Shown: positions 24,566 through 33,722, counted from the stretch's first letter. The stretch is 39,649 nt of DNA from Alkalinema sp. FACHB-956 (GCF_014697025.1 NZ_JACJRC010000039.1:1-39649); one strand, 5' to 3'. Translations and numbers: made by a program. Notes: generated from the sequence alone by a model not told the origin.

Positions 24566-26215
24566 CTATCTTGCATTGGAGGGAGAAGGATGGGCACTGG
24601 GATGAAAGTAGGTAATCGTGACCTGGGACTGAGGATTAAAGCCCACCACAAGGTTGATGCCATCACTCAATAGACGACCTTCAGTGGGAATGGGCTGACC
24701 ATTTTCCATTAATTTATTGGCACTATGCTCATCATAAATTCGATAATCCTCCCCAACTTTTTCTAGCGTGGCATGTTGCCTAGAAATGACTTCCCATCCA
24801 TCATCGGGTAGCACTAAATCTGCCCAAGCCCGATCGCGCCCCAGACGGTGCCGTGCCTTTTGCAGATAAAAGCGTTTCTCTTGCCCATTTTGGTTTTTCA
24901 ATGTGAGAAAGGGCTGATTACTCATGACGGTCGATCGCCGTAAGAAGTTAGTCATGCGATTGATCTGAGTCTTTTGGGGAGAACGCACCAAGGTATCATT
25001 AGGGGAATCACCTGACATATCCCCCATGTCACTGCCGCTGTTGCTATTCACTTGAGCCAGCAACGATCGACGCAATAGGAAGTACCCAATCAACAAGACC
25101 CCCAGTACGCCTGCAATGCCACCAAAGGCCAGCCAGGGGGCAATTTTCCGCCACCCAATCACTTGATCGTTACGCTTTTCCCTAGCTTTGGCTAACCATG
25201 CTTTTGCCTGGGAGTGAGACGGGAATAGTTGAGTGACTTCTTCAAACCGGAGCTTAGCAGTTTCGTAATCACCTTGTTGATAAAAATCAAGTCCTTCTCG
25301 AAAGAGGCGATCGGTTGTACTTTCTTGGTTAATCGTTGCCCCTGCCGGCCCGATAAATTCCTTAATAGTATTGCTTGTAACTGCAAAGGGAAAGGATGTT
25401 CCAATTTCTCGATCTGTTCGAGCAAATGCAATTACACCAACTACTTCACCTGCGGCATTGAGGACAGGACTCCCCGAATTTCCACCTCCTACCCTTACAT
25501 CTACTTGTAGCGCAGGTGAGTCATTACTTAAGGGCTTTGATGCAGAAATTTTTCCAGTGGTAATGGATGGTTCTTGTAAACTCTTGGAACTGATATCGGC
25601 TGCGCCTGGATAGCCAATGACTGTGATTTCATCTCCTACATTGACATTTCCAGAAGTATCTATCCGTAAAGTTGGAGCATCTTTAATGCCATTGATCTTG
25701 ATGATAGCAACATCTTTACCAACTCTAGTTTCTTTTCCATCCCCATCAAAGGCTTTTCCTGCCGATTTCACTTCATAATCTCTGGCATCTCCATTGGCGA
25801 GGATCACTTGCCTTTCCTCTTGCAAGCTTTTTTCTAATTTACTATTTTTTCTGACGTCTTCCTTTCCGGCTTCAGAGATGGAAGAAATATCACCCGTATT
25901 ATGAATACGCTTTAAAAGTCTCTGAAATAACTCTTTCTCACAGCTTTCTTTGGCAACGAGATGGGCATTAGTCACAATATAGCCATCAGAACTAATAAAA
26001 AAACCAGTCCCAGTCATCCAGAATTTTGGAATCTCGTAATCGGTTCGTTCATTTTTAAAATTTGTATAAGAGTATGATCCTTGACAACTTGTTCCCAGCC
26101 TTACAACTGCAGAACTAGCTTTCACCTCAACACCTGACACAGAAGATTGAGCTACAACAGGGCTAGGGAAAAAGTATAGAGTTGAAGCAAGTAACGGGAT
26201 TGTTGCAGCCTTCAT
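24566..26215 (-). CDS. Membrane trypsin-like serine protease with FHA domain
   Basis: 549 residues. A signal peptide (ATIPLLASTLYFFPSPVVAQ) is followed by a trypsin/DegP-like domain with the triad His85 (VTNAHLV), Asp168 (VGKDVAIIKI) and Ser247 (GGGNSGSP), so it should be active outside the membrane. Then a TPR-like segment (~305-345, LFREGLDFYQQGDYETAKLRFEEV), one membrane span (~358-382), a low-complexity Ser/Asp stretch, and a C-terminal FHA domain (~435-535: HRLGRD...SRQHATLE with Arg460, Ser478 and His481) that would be cytoplasmic. Linking external proteolysis to an internal phosphothreonine reader suggests transmembrane signalling. AGGAG 9 nt upstream of the ATG. First gene of the probable operon with kinase and PPC-like protein. 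Confidence 0.93.
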   Translation of the reverse strand: MKAATIPLLASTLYFFPSPVVAQSSVSGVEVKASSAVVRLGTSCQGSYSYTNFKNERTDYEIPKFWMTGTGFFISSDGYIVTNAHLVAKESCEKELFQRLLKRIHNTGDISSISEAGKEDVRKNSKLEKSLQEERQVILANGDARDYEVKSAGKAFDGDGKETRVGKDVAIIKINGIKDAPTLRIDTSGNVNVGDEITVIGYPGAADISSKSLQEPSITTGKISASKPLSNDSPALQVDVRVGGGNSGSPVLNAAGEVVGVIAFARTDREIGTSFPFAVTSNTIKEFIGPAGATINQESTTDRLFREGLDFYQQGDYETAKLRFEEVTQLFPSHSQAKAWLAKAREKRNDQVIGWRKIAPWLAFGGIAGVLGVLLIGYFLLRRSLLAQVNSNSGSDMGDMSGDSPNDTLVRSPQKTQINRMTNFLRRSTVMSNQPFLTLKNQNGQEKRFYLQKARHRLGRDRAWADLVLPDDGWEVISRQHATLEKVGEDYRIYDEHSANKLMENGQPIPTEGRLLSDGINLVVGFNPQSQVTITYFHPSAHPSPSNAR

Positions 26216-26740
26216 AACGATATGCTCCTTATCTTAAGTGTTTTAGACAATCGCTTTGAGAATAGTTGAAATTGTTACAGAAACAATTCCCTACGAACCT
26301 CTTTGGAAAAAGCTGGCATCACGAACTCATTAAAAATGAAAAGTTCCAGAAAGTTAAAAACATTAAATCTCAGACAACTTCAGGACAACGATCGAGATCA
26401 AGACAAAAATGCCATGAACAACCTGAAGACGACAAACTATCAGCCATCCTCAAACTACAAAAATAGATGAAAGGCTATCAAATTTGCTAAAAACATTAGC
26501 GTTGATAGATGGCTTAGGTCGATTTACAAATTTTTCCTGATGTTAAGAATTAATAGCTTTTATAGGCTTTGATTCTTACCCTAGAATAGTAAGACATGTT
26601 TTCTTTACAGGAAAGCTTATTTCATAAAATTTTTAAAATACGCTCTTACAAGCTTGAGGGATCACTAAAAGACTGATTTTTATTCTCTGAGATAGTTGTG
26701 AAAATCAAAATTCTGTAAAATTCTGTAATTTAGGTTAACT
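26216..26740. other. AT-rich divergent spacer, no gene seen
   Basis: About 525 bp between the protease-FHA gene (minus) and the TIR gene (plus). The base composition is visibly more AT-rich than the flanking genes. A 66-codon ORF at 26266-26466 has no family resemblance or ribosome site. It must hold both promoters; no clear operator palindrome was found by eye. Confidence 0.5.
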
Positions 26741-27739
26741 ATGAGTCCTTCTAGTCGCTACCGAGTCAAGCTATTCATTGCCTACTCTCATCAAGATGAG
26801 AATTGGAAAAATGAGTTGACTACGCACCTTGCGGCCTTAGAACGACAGGGGATCATAGCGCCTTGGCATGATCAGTGTATTAGTCCAGGGGAAGCACGAC
26901 AGGAAGCCATTGATCACAATCTTCGAACCGCGCAAATTATTTTATTGTTAATTAGTCCTGACTTTATTGCCTCCGATCGGCTTTGGCAGCGCGAACTTCA
27001 ACAGGCCATGGTGCAGCATACCGCTGGTCTTGCGCGGGTGATCCCCGTCATTCTGCGTCCCACCCTTTGGAGTGATACCCCCTTTGGACACCTAGCTCCC
27101 TTACCCCAAAACGGTAAACCGATTCTTAGTTGGGCCGATCGTGATGAAGCCTTCCTCCAGGTTGCGGAAGGAATCCAGCAAAATATTAATCGTTTACTAC
27201 TGCCTTCTACACCTTCTACACCACCTCGTCCTCCCACACAGTCACCGACCCCTCATCCAACGCCCAGTAGCGAAGTAAGCTCGATAACTCTCTGGAAAAC
27301 GAGTTCTCAAATTGCCCTGCCTTGCCTTGCAATTATTGTATTGTGGACGATCGTCGGATGGCTCAGTCAGGCACAGGATGCAGATATCAGTGGCTGGATG
27401 CCTATTCTCCTACTGGGAGGCACGATCGGGGGGTTGGGGAGTCGGTTATTAATCGTCTGGGCCGAACGACAATTGGGGCGAACCATTCTGTGGGATGCCG
27501 TGATTCTGCGTTGTATGATTTGGGCAATTGGTGGGTTATTGGGTTGGGGCCTGTTGGGAAAACTGATGGGCTACCCGTTCTTTCGGTCTGGCCATGGGAT
27601 TTCTCTAGGAATCATTGTAGGAGTCAGCATTGGAATTTGGTTAATCCTTCAGAATGGAAGCAGTGGAAATGGCAGAAACGCCTATCGTCATCATCTTCCA
27701 AACAGCACAAACAACACAACAAAAGTAAACCGAAGATAA
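26741..27739 (+). CDS. TIR-domain membrane protein
   Basis: 332 residues. An N-terminal TIR domain (~8-155) with LFIAYSHQDENW, LRTAQIILLLISPDFIASD and LWQREL; Glu85 is at the position of the NADase catalytic glutamate of active TIR domains. A Pro/Thr/Ser linker (~175-200) leads to four predicted membrane spans (about 205-315, e.g. LPCLAIIVLWTIVGW, GWMPILLLGGTIGGLGS and GISLGIIVGVSIGIWLIL). TIR proteins in bacteria hydrolyse NAD+ or make signalling nucleotides, often in antiphage defence; TIR fused to a multi-span membrane module is less usual. It is divergent from the protease-FHA operon, with a 17-bp tandem repeat following its stop. No ribosome site is clear. Confidence 0.87.
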   Translation: MSPSSRYRVKLFIAYSHQDENWKNELTTHLAALERQGIIAPWHDQCISPGEARQEAIDHNLRTAQIILLLISPDFIASDRLWQRELQQAMVQHTAGLARVIPVILRPTLWSDTPFGHLAPLPQNGKPILSWADRDEAFLQVAEGIQQNINRLLLPSTPSTPPRPPTQSPTPHPTPSSEVSSITLWKTSSQIALPCLAIIVLWTIVGWLSQAQDADISGWMPILLLGGTIGGLGSRLLIVWAERQLGRTILWDAVILRCMIWAIGGLLGWGLLGKLMGYPFFRSGHGISLGIIVGVSIGIWLILQNGSSGNGRNAYRHHLPNSTNNTTKVNRR

Positions 27740-27773
27740 AACAAGGTTATTTGAAAATTACCATTGAAACATT

Positions 27774-27824
27774 CGTTTATTCACATTGGACGCTTATTCA
27801 CATTGGACGTTTATTCACATTGTA
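27774..27824. repeat. 17-bp tandem repeat, 3 copies
   Basis: CGTTTATTCACATTGGA at 27774, a one-base variant at 27791, and another at 27808, 34 bp after the TIR gene stop. Confidence 0.95.
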
Positions 27825-27857
27825 TTCCTGGGTTCTGTAATGAAACCTCTCTCACTA

Positions 27858-28676
27858 TTACTTCGCGATCGATAAACGGTGGAGCCAGATGTAATCGGAA
27901 CCTTCCGGAGAGCATTTGCTTTGGATTAAATTGTTGGAATAGTGCAAATTATTGCCATAGGGGCCTTGGTGATAGCCCCGCGAAGTCCATTCGCCGAAGG
28001 GATCATTGACGCGAAAACCTGAACGATCGTAGCCACGCACTACAATAATGTGGCCGAAACTGGTGAAATAGCCATGGATAATGCAGGGTTTTCCTTCCGC
28101 GATCGCCTTCCGAATATCGGCCAAACTCCCCCGTAGGGTTAACTCATTTTTGAGGCCATAGGCTGCGGCCATTTCCGCCAAATCACCGGGTTCATGGCGG
28201 CTCAAACCTTTTGCTTCCATGTAGCGATACAGTTCATCTTCCAATTGCATGGCAGAGGTTTTTTGTGGAATTTGGAAATACTGCATCACCATGGCAAAAC
28301 AGGTGACATTGCAAGCGCCCTTTGGGTTGAGCGCATTATCCAACTGCGTTCTATGGGGAATATTTAACTGTTTGGTGCTGGGTAACCCCCAGAGGGGACG
28401 GACGGTAGGCGTAGGGGGTTGCTCCATCGTCGGAGTTTGCCCCCGTTGGCTGACTAACTGGACATGGGGCGCAAAAACATACCAGGTGTTGCGCGGCGGA
28501 TCTCCTAAAAAGCGATTAATTAAAGCCACTTTCCAATGGAATTTGCCCACCGGCTTCCAGGAATGGACTTCAAACATACGACCCGCTGGCACTTCCACTT
28601 TATCTCTAGGCGCAAGACGGGAAGAATCCGTCGTATATTGCTTAAAAACCGTATTTTGTTTAACTCTCAGTTGCAT
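27858..28676 (-). CDS. C39-like cysteine peptidase
   Basis: 272 residues. The C-terminal ~165 residues match the papain-like C39 (peptidase_C39_2) fold: NPKGACNVTCFAMVMQYF with candidate nucleophile Cys122, FGHIIVVRGYD with His209, and RVNDPFGEW with Asp225. The N-terminal ~100 residues form a beta-rich SH3-like domain (KVEVPAGRMFEVHSW...HWKVALI..WYVF) often preceding such peptidases. No signal peptide is evident. The start codon overlaps the end of the M20 amidohydrolase gene by 10 bp on the same strand, implying translational coupling. C39-family members cleave leader peptides or peptidoglycan-related peptides; the target here is unknown. Confidence 0.82.
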   Translation of the reverse strand: MQLRVKQNTVFKQYTTDSSRLAPRDKVEVPAGRMFEVHSWKPVGKFHWKVALINRFLGDPPRNTWYVFAPHVQLVSQRGQTPTMEQPPTPTVRPLWGLPSTKQLNIPHRTQLDNALNPKGACNVTCFAMVMQYFQIPQKTSAMQLEDELYRYMEAKGLSRHEPGDLAEMAAAYGLKNELTLRGSLADIRKAIAEGKPCIIHGYFTSFGHIIVVRGYDRSGFRVNDPFGEWTSRGYHQGPYGNNLHYSNNLIQSKCSPEGSDYIWLHRLSIAK

Positions 28677-29911
28677 AATTCCATAGTCCAGTAGCGATAG
28701 GCTGCCGTAGCCATTGTAACGACCCCGGTCACAATGGATGTCTCATCGGCTTCAAACTCGGGATGATGCAGGGGATGGTTGACCCGATCGCTGAAGCCCA
28801 CCCCCAAGCGAAACATACTGCCTGGGGCATGGCGCAGATAAACGGCAAAATCTTCCGCCCCTAGGGAGGGTTCATGAATGATCTGCAATGCATCCCGGCC
28901 CCAAGCTTCGATCGTGGCGGATTCGAGTAATTGCGTTAGGTCATGGTCATTTTGTACCGACGGCACGCCCCGACGGTAGTTGAGATGATATTTTCCACCG
29001 TAGGCAGAACAGACATTGGCCACAATTTGCTCAATCCACGTCGGCAATGACGCATGGGTCTCGGGGTGCAGCGATCGTACCGTGCCCGTCAGTTTGACCT
29101 GGTCGGCGATGACATTGGGGGCTCGACCGCCTTGGATTTGGCCGATCGTGAGGACGACGGGGCGGAGGGGATTTTGGGTTCGGCTGATGGCCTGTTGCAG
29201 GGAGGCGATCACCTGGGCGGCAATCCAAATCGCATCGATCGCTTCGTGGGGGCGGGCTCCATGGCCTGATTCCCCTAGGATGGTAATTTCCAAATCATCG
29301 GCGGCGGCGGTCAGCGACCCATAACGGATGCCAATCTTGCCCGCAACGATCGACGGAAAGACGTGCAGCGAGAGAATATGACTCACCGACTCCATGGCCC
29401 CATCCTGCACCATCCATTCGGCCCCTTGGGCAATTTCCTCGGCGGATTGGAACAGAAATCGTACCGTTCCCGGCAGCCCCCCCAGTTCGGCCAAGACCAT
29501 CGCCGTTCCCAACCCCACGGTCGTATGAATATCGTGACCACAGGCATGCATCACCCCCGGCGTTCGGGAAGTGAAGTCGATCGCGGCCCGTTCCTGAATC
29601 GGCAAGGCATCCATATCTGCGCGAATAGCCAGCAGTCGGTCATCCTGCCCAGTGCCCTTGAGGGTGCCTAACAAGCCCACCCGTCCCACGCCTTCCTGGA
29701 CATGCAATCCCGCCGATGACAATACCCCAGCCACATAGACAGCGGTTTGATATTCTTGTCCGCTCAGTTCTGGGTGGCTGTGGAGGTGCCGCCGAATTTC
29801 AATCAACCGAGGGGCAAGCTTTTGGGTAATAGTATGAATACGATCGCAAATAGGAGTCGGCAGGTCTTGAGTTTGCATTCCAGCATCAGGATAGAGTCTT
29901 ACTGTACCCAT
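28667..29911 (-). CDS. M20-family amidohydrolase (N-acyl-L-amino acid / hippurate hydrolase type)
   Basis: 414 residues from the ATG at 29909-29911. M20D signatures: RRHLHSHPELSGQEYQTA, AIRADMDALPI, GVMHACGHDIHTTVGLG (metal-binding Cys/His), FLFQSAEEIAQGAEWM (catalytic Glu pair), LHVFPSI, and LHHPEFEADE (last metal His). The family cleaves N-acyl or peptide bonds of amino acids with a di-metal centre. An upstream TTG at 30019 would add 36 residues but they look non-coding. GAGGA occurs ~12 nt before the ATG. The stop overlaps the C39-like peptidase start; the pair may act in sequence on peptides. Divergent from the CBS-GAF kinase. Confidence 0.93.
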   Translation of the reverse strand: MGTVRLYPDAGMQTQDLPTPICDRIHTITQKLAPRLIEIRRHLHSHPELSGQEYQTAVYVAGVLSSAGLHVQEGVGRVGLLGTLKGTGQDDRLLAIRADMDALPIQERAAIDFTSRTPGVMHACGHDIHTTVGLGTAMVLAELGGLPGTVRFLFQSAEEIAQGAEWMVQDGAMESVSHILSLHVFPSIVAGKIGIRYGSLTAAADDLEITILGESGHGARPHEAIDAIWIAAQVIASLQQAISRTQNPLRPVVLTIGQIQGGRAPNVIADQVKLTGTVRSLHPETHASLPTWIEQIVANVCSAYGGKYHLNYRRGVPSVQNDHDLTQLLESATIEAWGRDALQIIHEPSLGAEDFAVYLRHAPGSMFRLGVGFSDRVNHPLHHPEFEADETSIVTGVVTMATAAYRYWTMELCN

Positions 29912-30150
29912 AATAGCGATCGTTCCTCGGTCAATCGTTGCCCGATCGTGGGTTGATGGAGGCGATCGTGGATAGGGAACCTTGTCTTGGGTGGAAAATT
30001 CTGAGGGCAACTGAATCAACTGCCGCCAATTGGAAATTACATTCCTGGCGTGAGGCGGTCAATGTCCTCCACTTTTCCTTCAGTCATAGGGCAAGCTAAA
30101 CCATAGAAGGCTGAGTTTAATTTGCTAACCTCGCTAGTTTGGGAAATCCC

Positions 30151-33100
30151 ATGTTTATTGACACGACAACGCTCTCGTCCGCTGAATTGAAATCCGCGAT
30201 CGTGCGGGCTCCGTTGGAGCTTTCCCCAGAGGCGACGGTGATGGCAGCGATCGGTGAGATGAGCGGTGTGCGAACCATGTGTGCAACTGCCAAATCGATC
30301 AACCATACGGTGGATGAACTTCACCTAGAGGCGCGCTCCAGTTGCGTTTTAGTGGTGGAAGATAAGAAATTACTTGGGATTTTGACGGAACGGGATGTGG
30401 TGCGCCTGACGGCCCAGCAGCAATCGATCGAGACCTTGACCCTGCGCGAGGCCATGACCACAGATGTCATTACCCTGCAAGAATCAGCCTTCACCGATCT
30501 GTTCTCCGCAGTCAATTTGCTTCAGCAGCACCATATCCGTCATTTGCCTGTTTTAGACGACCAGCATCACCTCGTCGGACTCCTTACCCATGAGAGTTTG
30601 CGGCAAACCTCCCGCCCGATCGATCTCCTGCGCTTACGACTGGTGGCAGAGGTGATGACAACGGATGTGGTCTGTGCAGCGCCAGAGTCCAGCATGTTAG
30701 AAATCGCCTGCTTGATGACCCAGCATCGGGTGAGTTCTGTGGTGATTACCCAGCTTCAGAGGAGTCAGCATCAGATGACTGGACAACGGGCGATCGGGAT
30801 TGTGACAGAGCGAGATCTGGTTCAGTTTCAGGCAGTGGGTTTAAGTTTAGACAACTGTACGGCGGGGATGGTCATGAGTACTCCGCTATTTTCAGTCCAT
30901 CCCGAGGATTCTCTTTGGGTGGTTCAGCACCTGATGGAAAAGCACTTGATTCGCCGCTTAGCGGTCACAGATGATCAAGAGTGCTTACTAGGAATCGTCA
31001 CCCAAAGCAGCTTATTGCAAGCGCTCAATCCCCTAGAACTCTATAAATTGGCAGAGGTTCTCGAAAAAAAAGTTCTGCAATTAGAAGCTGAAAAAATCGA
31101 ACTTCTGCAACACCGCACCCTAGAACTAGAGATGCAAGTGGCTGAACGAACCGCCGCACTTCAAGCCAAGGTTGAGCAAGAACAATTAATCGCAACAATT
31201 TCCAGTCAGATTCGATCGTCGTTGAACTTATCTGAAATTCTTAAGACCACGGTTGATAAATTACGACTTCTGTTTCGATGTGACCATGTGGCAGTGTGGA
31301 AATTTCAACCGGACTGGAGTACGGTTGTGGTTTCTGAAGCCTCAGCCCAAGAGGAGAAGATGTTTCTCGGCTTCCAGGCAACCGATCATTGTTTCGCAAC
31401 GGATTGGCTAGAAGCCTACCGCAATGGTCGTGTTCGGGTCGTTGAAGATATCTACCAGGCTGAAATGACGGATTGCCACCGGGAATTACTGGAAAGCTTA
31501 AATATTCGCGCCAAGGTACTTGTGCCGATCACCCAGGGCCCATTGTTATGGGGATTATTGACGGTGATTGAAACCCAGCACCCTCGCCAGTGGCAATCCG
31601 ATGAAATTATCCTACTCCAACAACTCGCGAACCAAATCGCGATCGCGATTCAACAGGCAAACACCTATGAACAAATGCAAATGGAGCTAGTGGAGCGCAA
31701 ACAGGTAGAAATTCAGTTACGGGAAAGTGAACAACGCTATGCGACCTTGGCAGCAGCCGTTCCGGTGGGGATTTTTCGGACAGATGCCCAAGGCAAAAGC
31801 ATTTATATTAATCAACGCTGTTGTGAAATGATTGGATTGCGTGCGGAGGAAACCTTTGGAGATAATTGGCAGCGCTATTTACATCCCGATGATGCTAGGA
31901 AGGTGGGACAGGAAGCCATTGCATCTCGCCAGGAAGGCAGGCCGTTTCGCTTAGAGTATCGCTGTCTCCATCCGGACGGTAGATTGATTTGGGTGTTTGG
32001 TCAAGCGGTGGCGGAGTATGACACCCAGGGCAACATTATTGGCTATGTGGGAACCTTAACGGATATCACCGATCGAAAACAGGCAGAGTTGGCGTTACAG
32101 CAGTTAAATCAAAATCTAGAGGTCATTGTTGAACAACGCACCAATGAATTACGCCAAAGCAATGTTCAACTTTCCAATGTCAACGCAGAATTGGCTCGGG
32201 CGACTAGGCTAAAGGATGAATTTCTGGCCAATATGAGCCATGAATTACGCACGCCCCTCAATGCCATTCTGGGGCTGTCTGAGGCGTTGCAGGATGAGAT
32301 TTTAGGGGATTTGAACGATCGACAGCAACGGTCGATCGCGACCATTGCCAAGAGTGGTCGGCATTTATTGGAATTAATTAACGATATTCTCGATCTGTCT
32401 AAGATTTCCGCTGGCAAGTTAGATTTGGATGTAACTTCCATTTCAATTCGGCTCTTGTGTGAAGGCAGTTTGGTGTTTGTCAAGCAACAGGCTCACCAGA
32501 AACAGATTCGCTTGGCCAGTGAAGTGCCGGATGATCTCGGCAATATCATGGCCGATGAACGACGCATTCGCCAAGTTCTGATCAACCTATTGACCAATGC
32601 GGTGAAGTTCACGCCATCTGGGGGGCAGGTTACTTTGCGGGTTGCGGTTTACGCGGGTCAATCCAATTTAGGCCATCTAGAACCCGCTTCGATCGGGAAT
32701 ATACACCTACCGCAGCCGTTTCTGAAACGATTGCAGGACTCATTGCGACAAACAGCATCCAAAGAATTACCACGGCCTGAGCAATCCTGGATTCTTTTTC
32801 AAGTCCAAGATACTGGCATTGGCATTGCTCCGGAGGATCTAGCACGGTTGTTTCAGCCGTTTGTTCAAGTGGATACGAGTTTGAATCGGCAGCAGACGGG
32901 GACGGGGTTGGGACTTGCGTTGGTGAAGCAAATTGCAGAGTTGCACAGTGGAATGGTTTATGTGGACAGCCAGCCAGAACAGGGGAGTTATTTTACGGTA
33001 GTTTTGCCCTATCAAATGCCCACGATCGAAGCGGTACCTCCCCGAGAAGTGGCTCCAGCCGATGGGATGGAAGGGGAGCCGATGGCAGGGGCACAAAACA

Positions 33101-33498
33101 CGGTTTTTCCATTGATTTTGCTGGCGGAAGATAACGAAGATAACATTGAAACCTTTAGTGCTTATCTGTTAGCGCGGGGATATCGTTTAATGCTGGCTGG
33201 CAATGGGGAGGAGGCGGTGACCTTGGCGCAGAGGCATCGTCCGGATTTGATTTTGATGGATATTCAAATGCCGAGGGTGGACGGTTTGACTGCAATTCGT
33301 CGGTTACGGGCCGATAGTAGTCTGGCGGATATTCCGATTATTGCGCTGACGGCATTGGCGATGCAGGGGGATGCGGAGCGCTGCCTCGCCGCAGGGGCGA
33401 ATGATTATTTGAGTAAGCCGGTGCGGTTGAAGCAATTGCTAGATGTGATGCAGCAGTTACTTTCTCCCGATCGCTCGATCGCCCCTGAGATCATTTAA
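30151..33498 (+). CDS. Hybrid histidine kinase (4xCBS-GAF-PAS-HisKA-HATPase-REC)
   Basis: 1115 residues and no membrane segment. Order: four CBS domains (~25-325; e.g. SSCVLVVEDKKLLGILTERD and AEVMTTDVVCAAPESSMLE), a coiled coil, GAF ~350-515, PAS/PAC ~525-650 (HPDGRLIWVFGQAV...YVGTLTDITDRKQAE), HisKA with NMSHELRTPLN (His697), HATPase (LINLLTNAVKFTPSGG, DTGIGI, TGLGLALVK) and a C-terminal receiver (Asp1037, ILMDIQMP). It likely integrates an adenylate signal (CBS) with GAF and PAS inputs. The GAF has a Cys442-His443 pair in DCHRELLESLNIRA, as in phytochrome-type GAFs. The ATG at 30151 is taken over a TTG at 30139. Its CBS array is paralogous to the stand-alone protein at 16.6 kb. Confidence 0.93.
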   Translation: MFIDTTTLSSAELKSAIVRAPLELSPEATVMAAIGEMSGVRTMCATAKSINHTVDELHLEARSSCVLVVEDKKLLGILTERDVVRLTAQQQSIETLTLREAMTTDVITLQESAFTDLFSAVNLLQQHHIRHLPVLDDQHHLVGLLTHESLRQTSRPIDLLRLRLVAEVMTTDVVCAAPESSMLEIACLMTQHRVSSVVITQLQRSQHQMTGQRAIGIVTERDLVQFQAVGLSLDNCTAGMVMSTPLFSVHPEDSLWVVQHLMEKHLIRRLAVTDDQECLLGIVTQSSLLQALNPLELYKLAEVLEKKVLQLEAEKIELLQHRTLELEMQVAERTAALQAKVEQEQLIATISSQIRSSLNLSEILKTTVDKLRLLFRCDHVAVWKFQPDWSTVVVSEASAQEEKMFLGFQATDHCFATDWLEAYRNGRVRVVEDIYQAEMTDCHRELLESLNIRAKVLVPITQGPLLWGLLTVIETQHPRQWQSDEIILLQQLANQIAIAIQQANTYEQMQMELVERKQVEIQLRESEQRYATLAAAVPVGIFRTDAQGKSIYINQRCCEMIGLRAEETFGDNWQRYLHPDDARKVGQEAIASRQEGRPFRLEYRCLHPDGRLIWVFGQAVAEYDTQGNIIGYVGTLTDITDRKQAELALQQLNQNLEVIVEQRTNELRQSNVQLSNVNAELARATRLKDEFLANMSHELRTPLNAILGLSEALQDEILGDLNDRQQRSIATIAKSGRHLLELINDILDLSKISAGKLDLDVTSISIRLLCEGSLVFVKQQAHQKQIRLASEVPDDLGNIMADERRIRQVLINLLTNAVKFTPSGGQVTLRVAVYAGQSNLGHLEPASIGNIHLPQPFLKRLQDSLRQTASKELPRPEQSWILFQVQDTGIGIAPEDLARLFQPFVQVDTSLNRQQTGTGLGLALVKQIAELHSGMVYVDSQPEQGSYFTVVLPYQMPTIEAVPPREVAPADGMEGEPMAGAQNTVFPLILLAEDNEDNIETFSAYLLARGYRLMLAGNGEEAVTLAQRHRPDLILMDIQMPRVDGLTAIRRLRADSSLADIPIIALTALAMQGDAERCLAAGANDYLSKPVRLKQLLDVMQQLLSPDRSIAPEII

Positions 33499-33722
33499 CG
33501 ATCGCGTTCCATCATGCTGATGTATTTCCAATCGGAGCCGAGAACTGGAATCGGTGGACTCCAGCGAATGCGTTCACAAAACCGCAGGACTTGCAGTTGA
33601 TTGATTGTCGCTTGGACTTCTTCGCGGGTGCCCACGAGGTAGAACTGGAGCGGTCTGCGGGAATCGTCGATCGGATTTCCTGGGCGATCGTTGTCACCAA
33701 AGCCAATAAAGCCAATGAACAT
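33495..33722 (-). CDS. Small hypothetical protein (75 residues)
   Basis: The ATG at 33720-33722 has AGGAG 8 nt upstream (AGGAGAAATCCC-ATG), a good ribosome site. The protein starts MFIGFIGFGDNDRPGN and continues with PLQFYLVGTREEVQATINQLQVL, a likely beta-alpha unit; no family is recognised. Its stop overlaps the end of the convergent hybrid kinase by 4 bp. A longer frame to 33761 is less likely. Probably a real cyanobacterial small protein. Confidence 0.6.
   Translation of the reverse strand: MFIGFIGFGDNDRPGNPIDDSRRPLQFYLVGTREEVQATINQLQVLRFCERIRWSPPIPVLGSDWKYISMMERDR

Noticed and set aside
27322-27840. 172-codon ORF overlapping the TIR gene in another frame
   Set aside because: It shadows the membrane part of the TIR protein and runs into the 17-bp repeats; the peptide has no family features.
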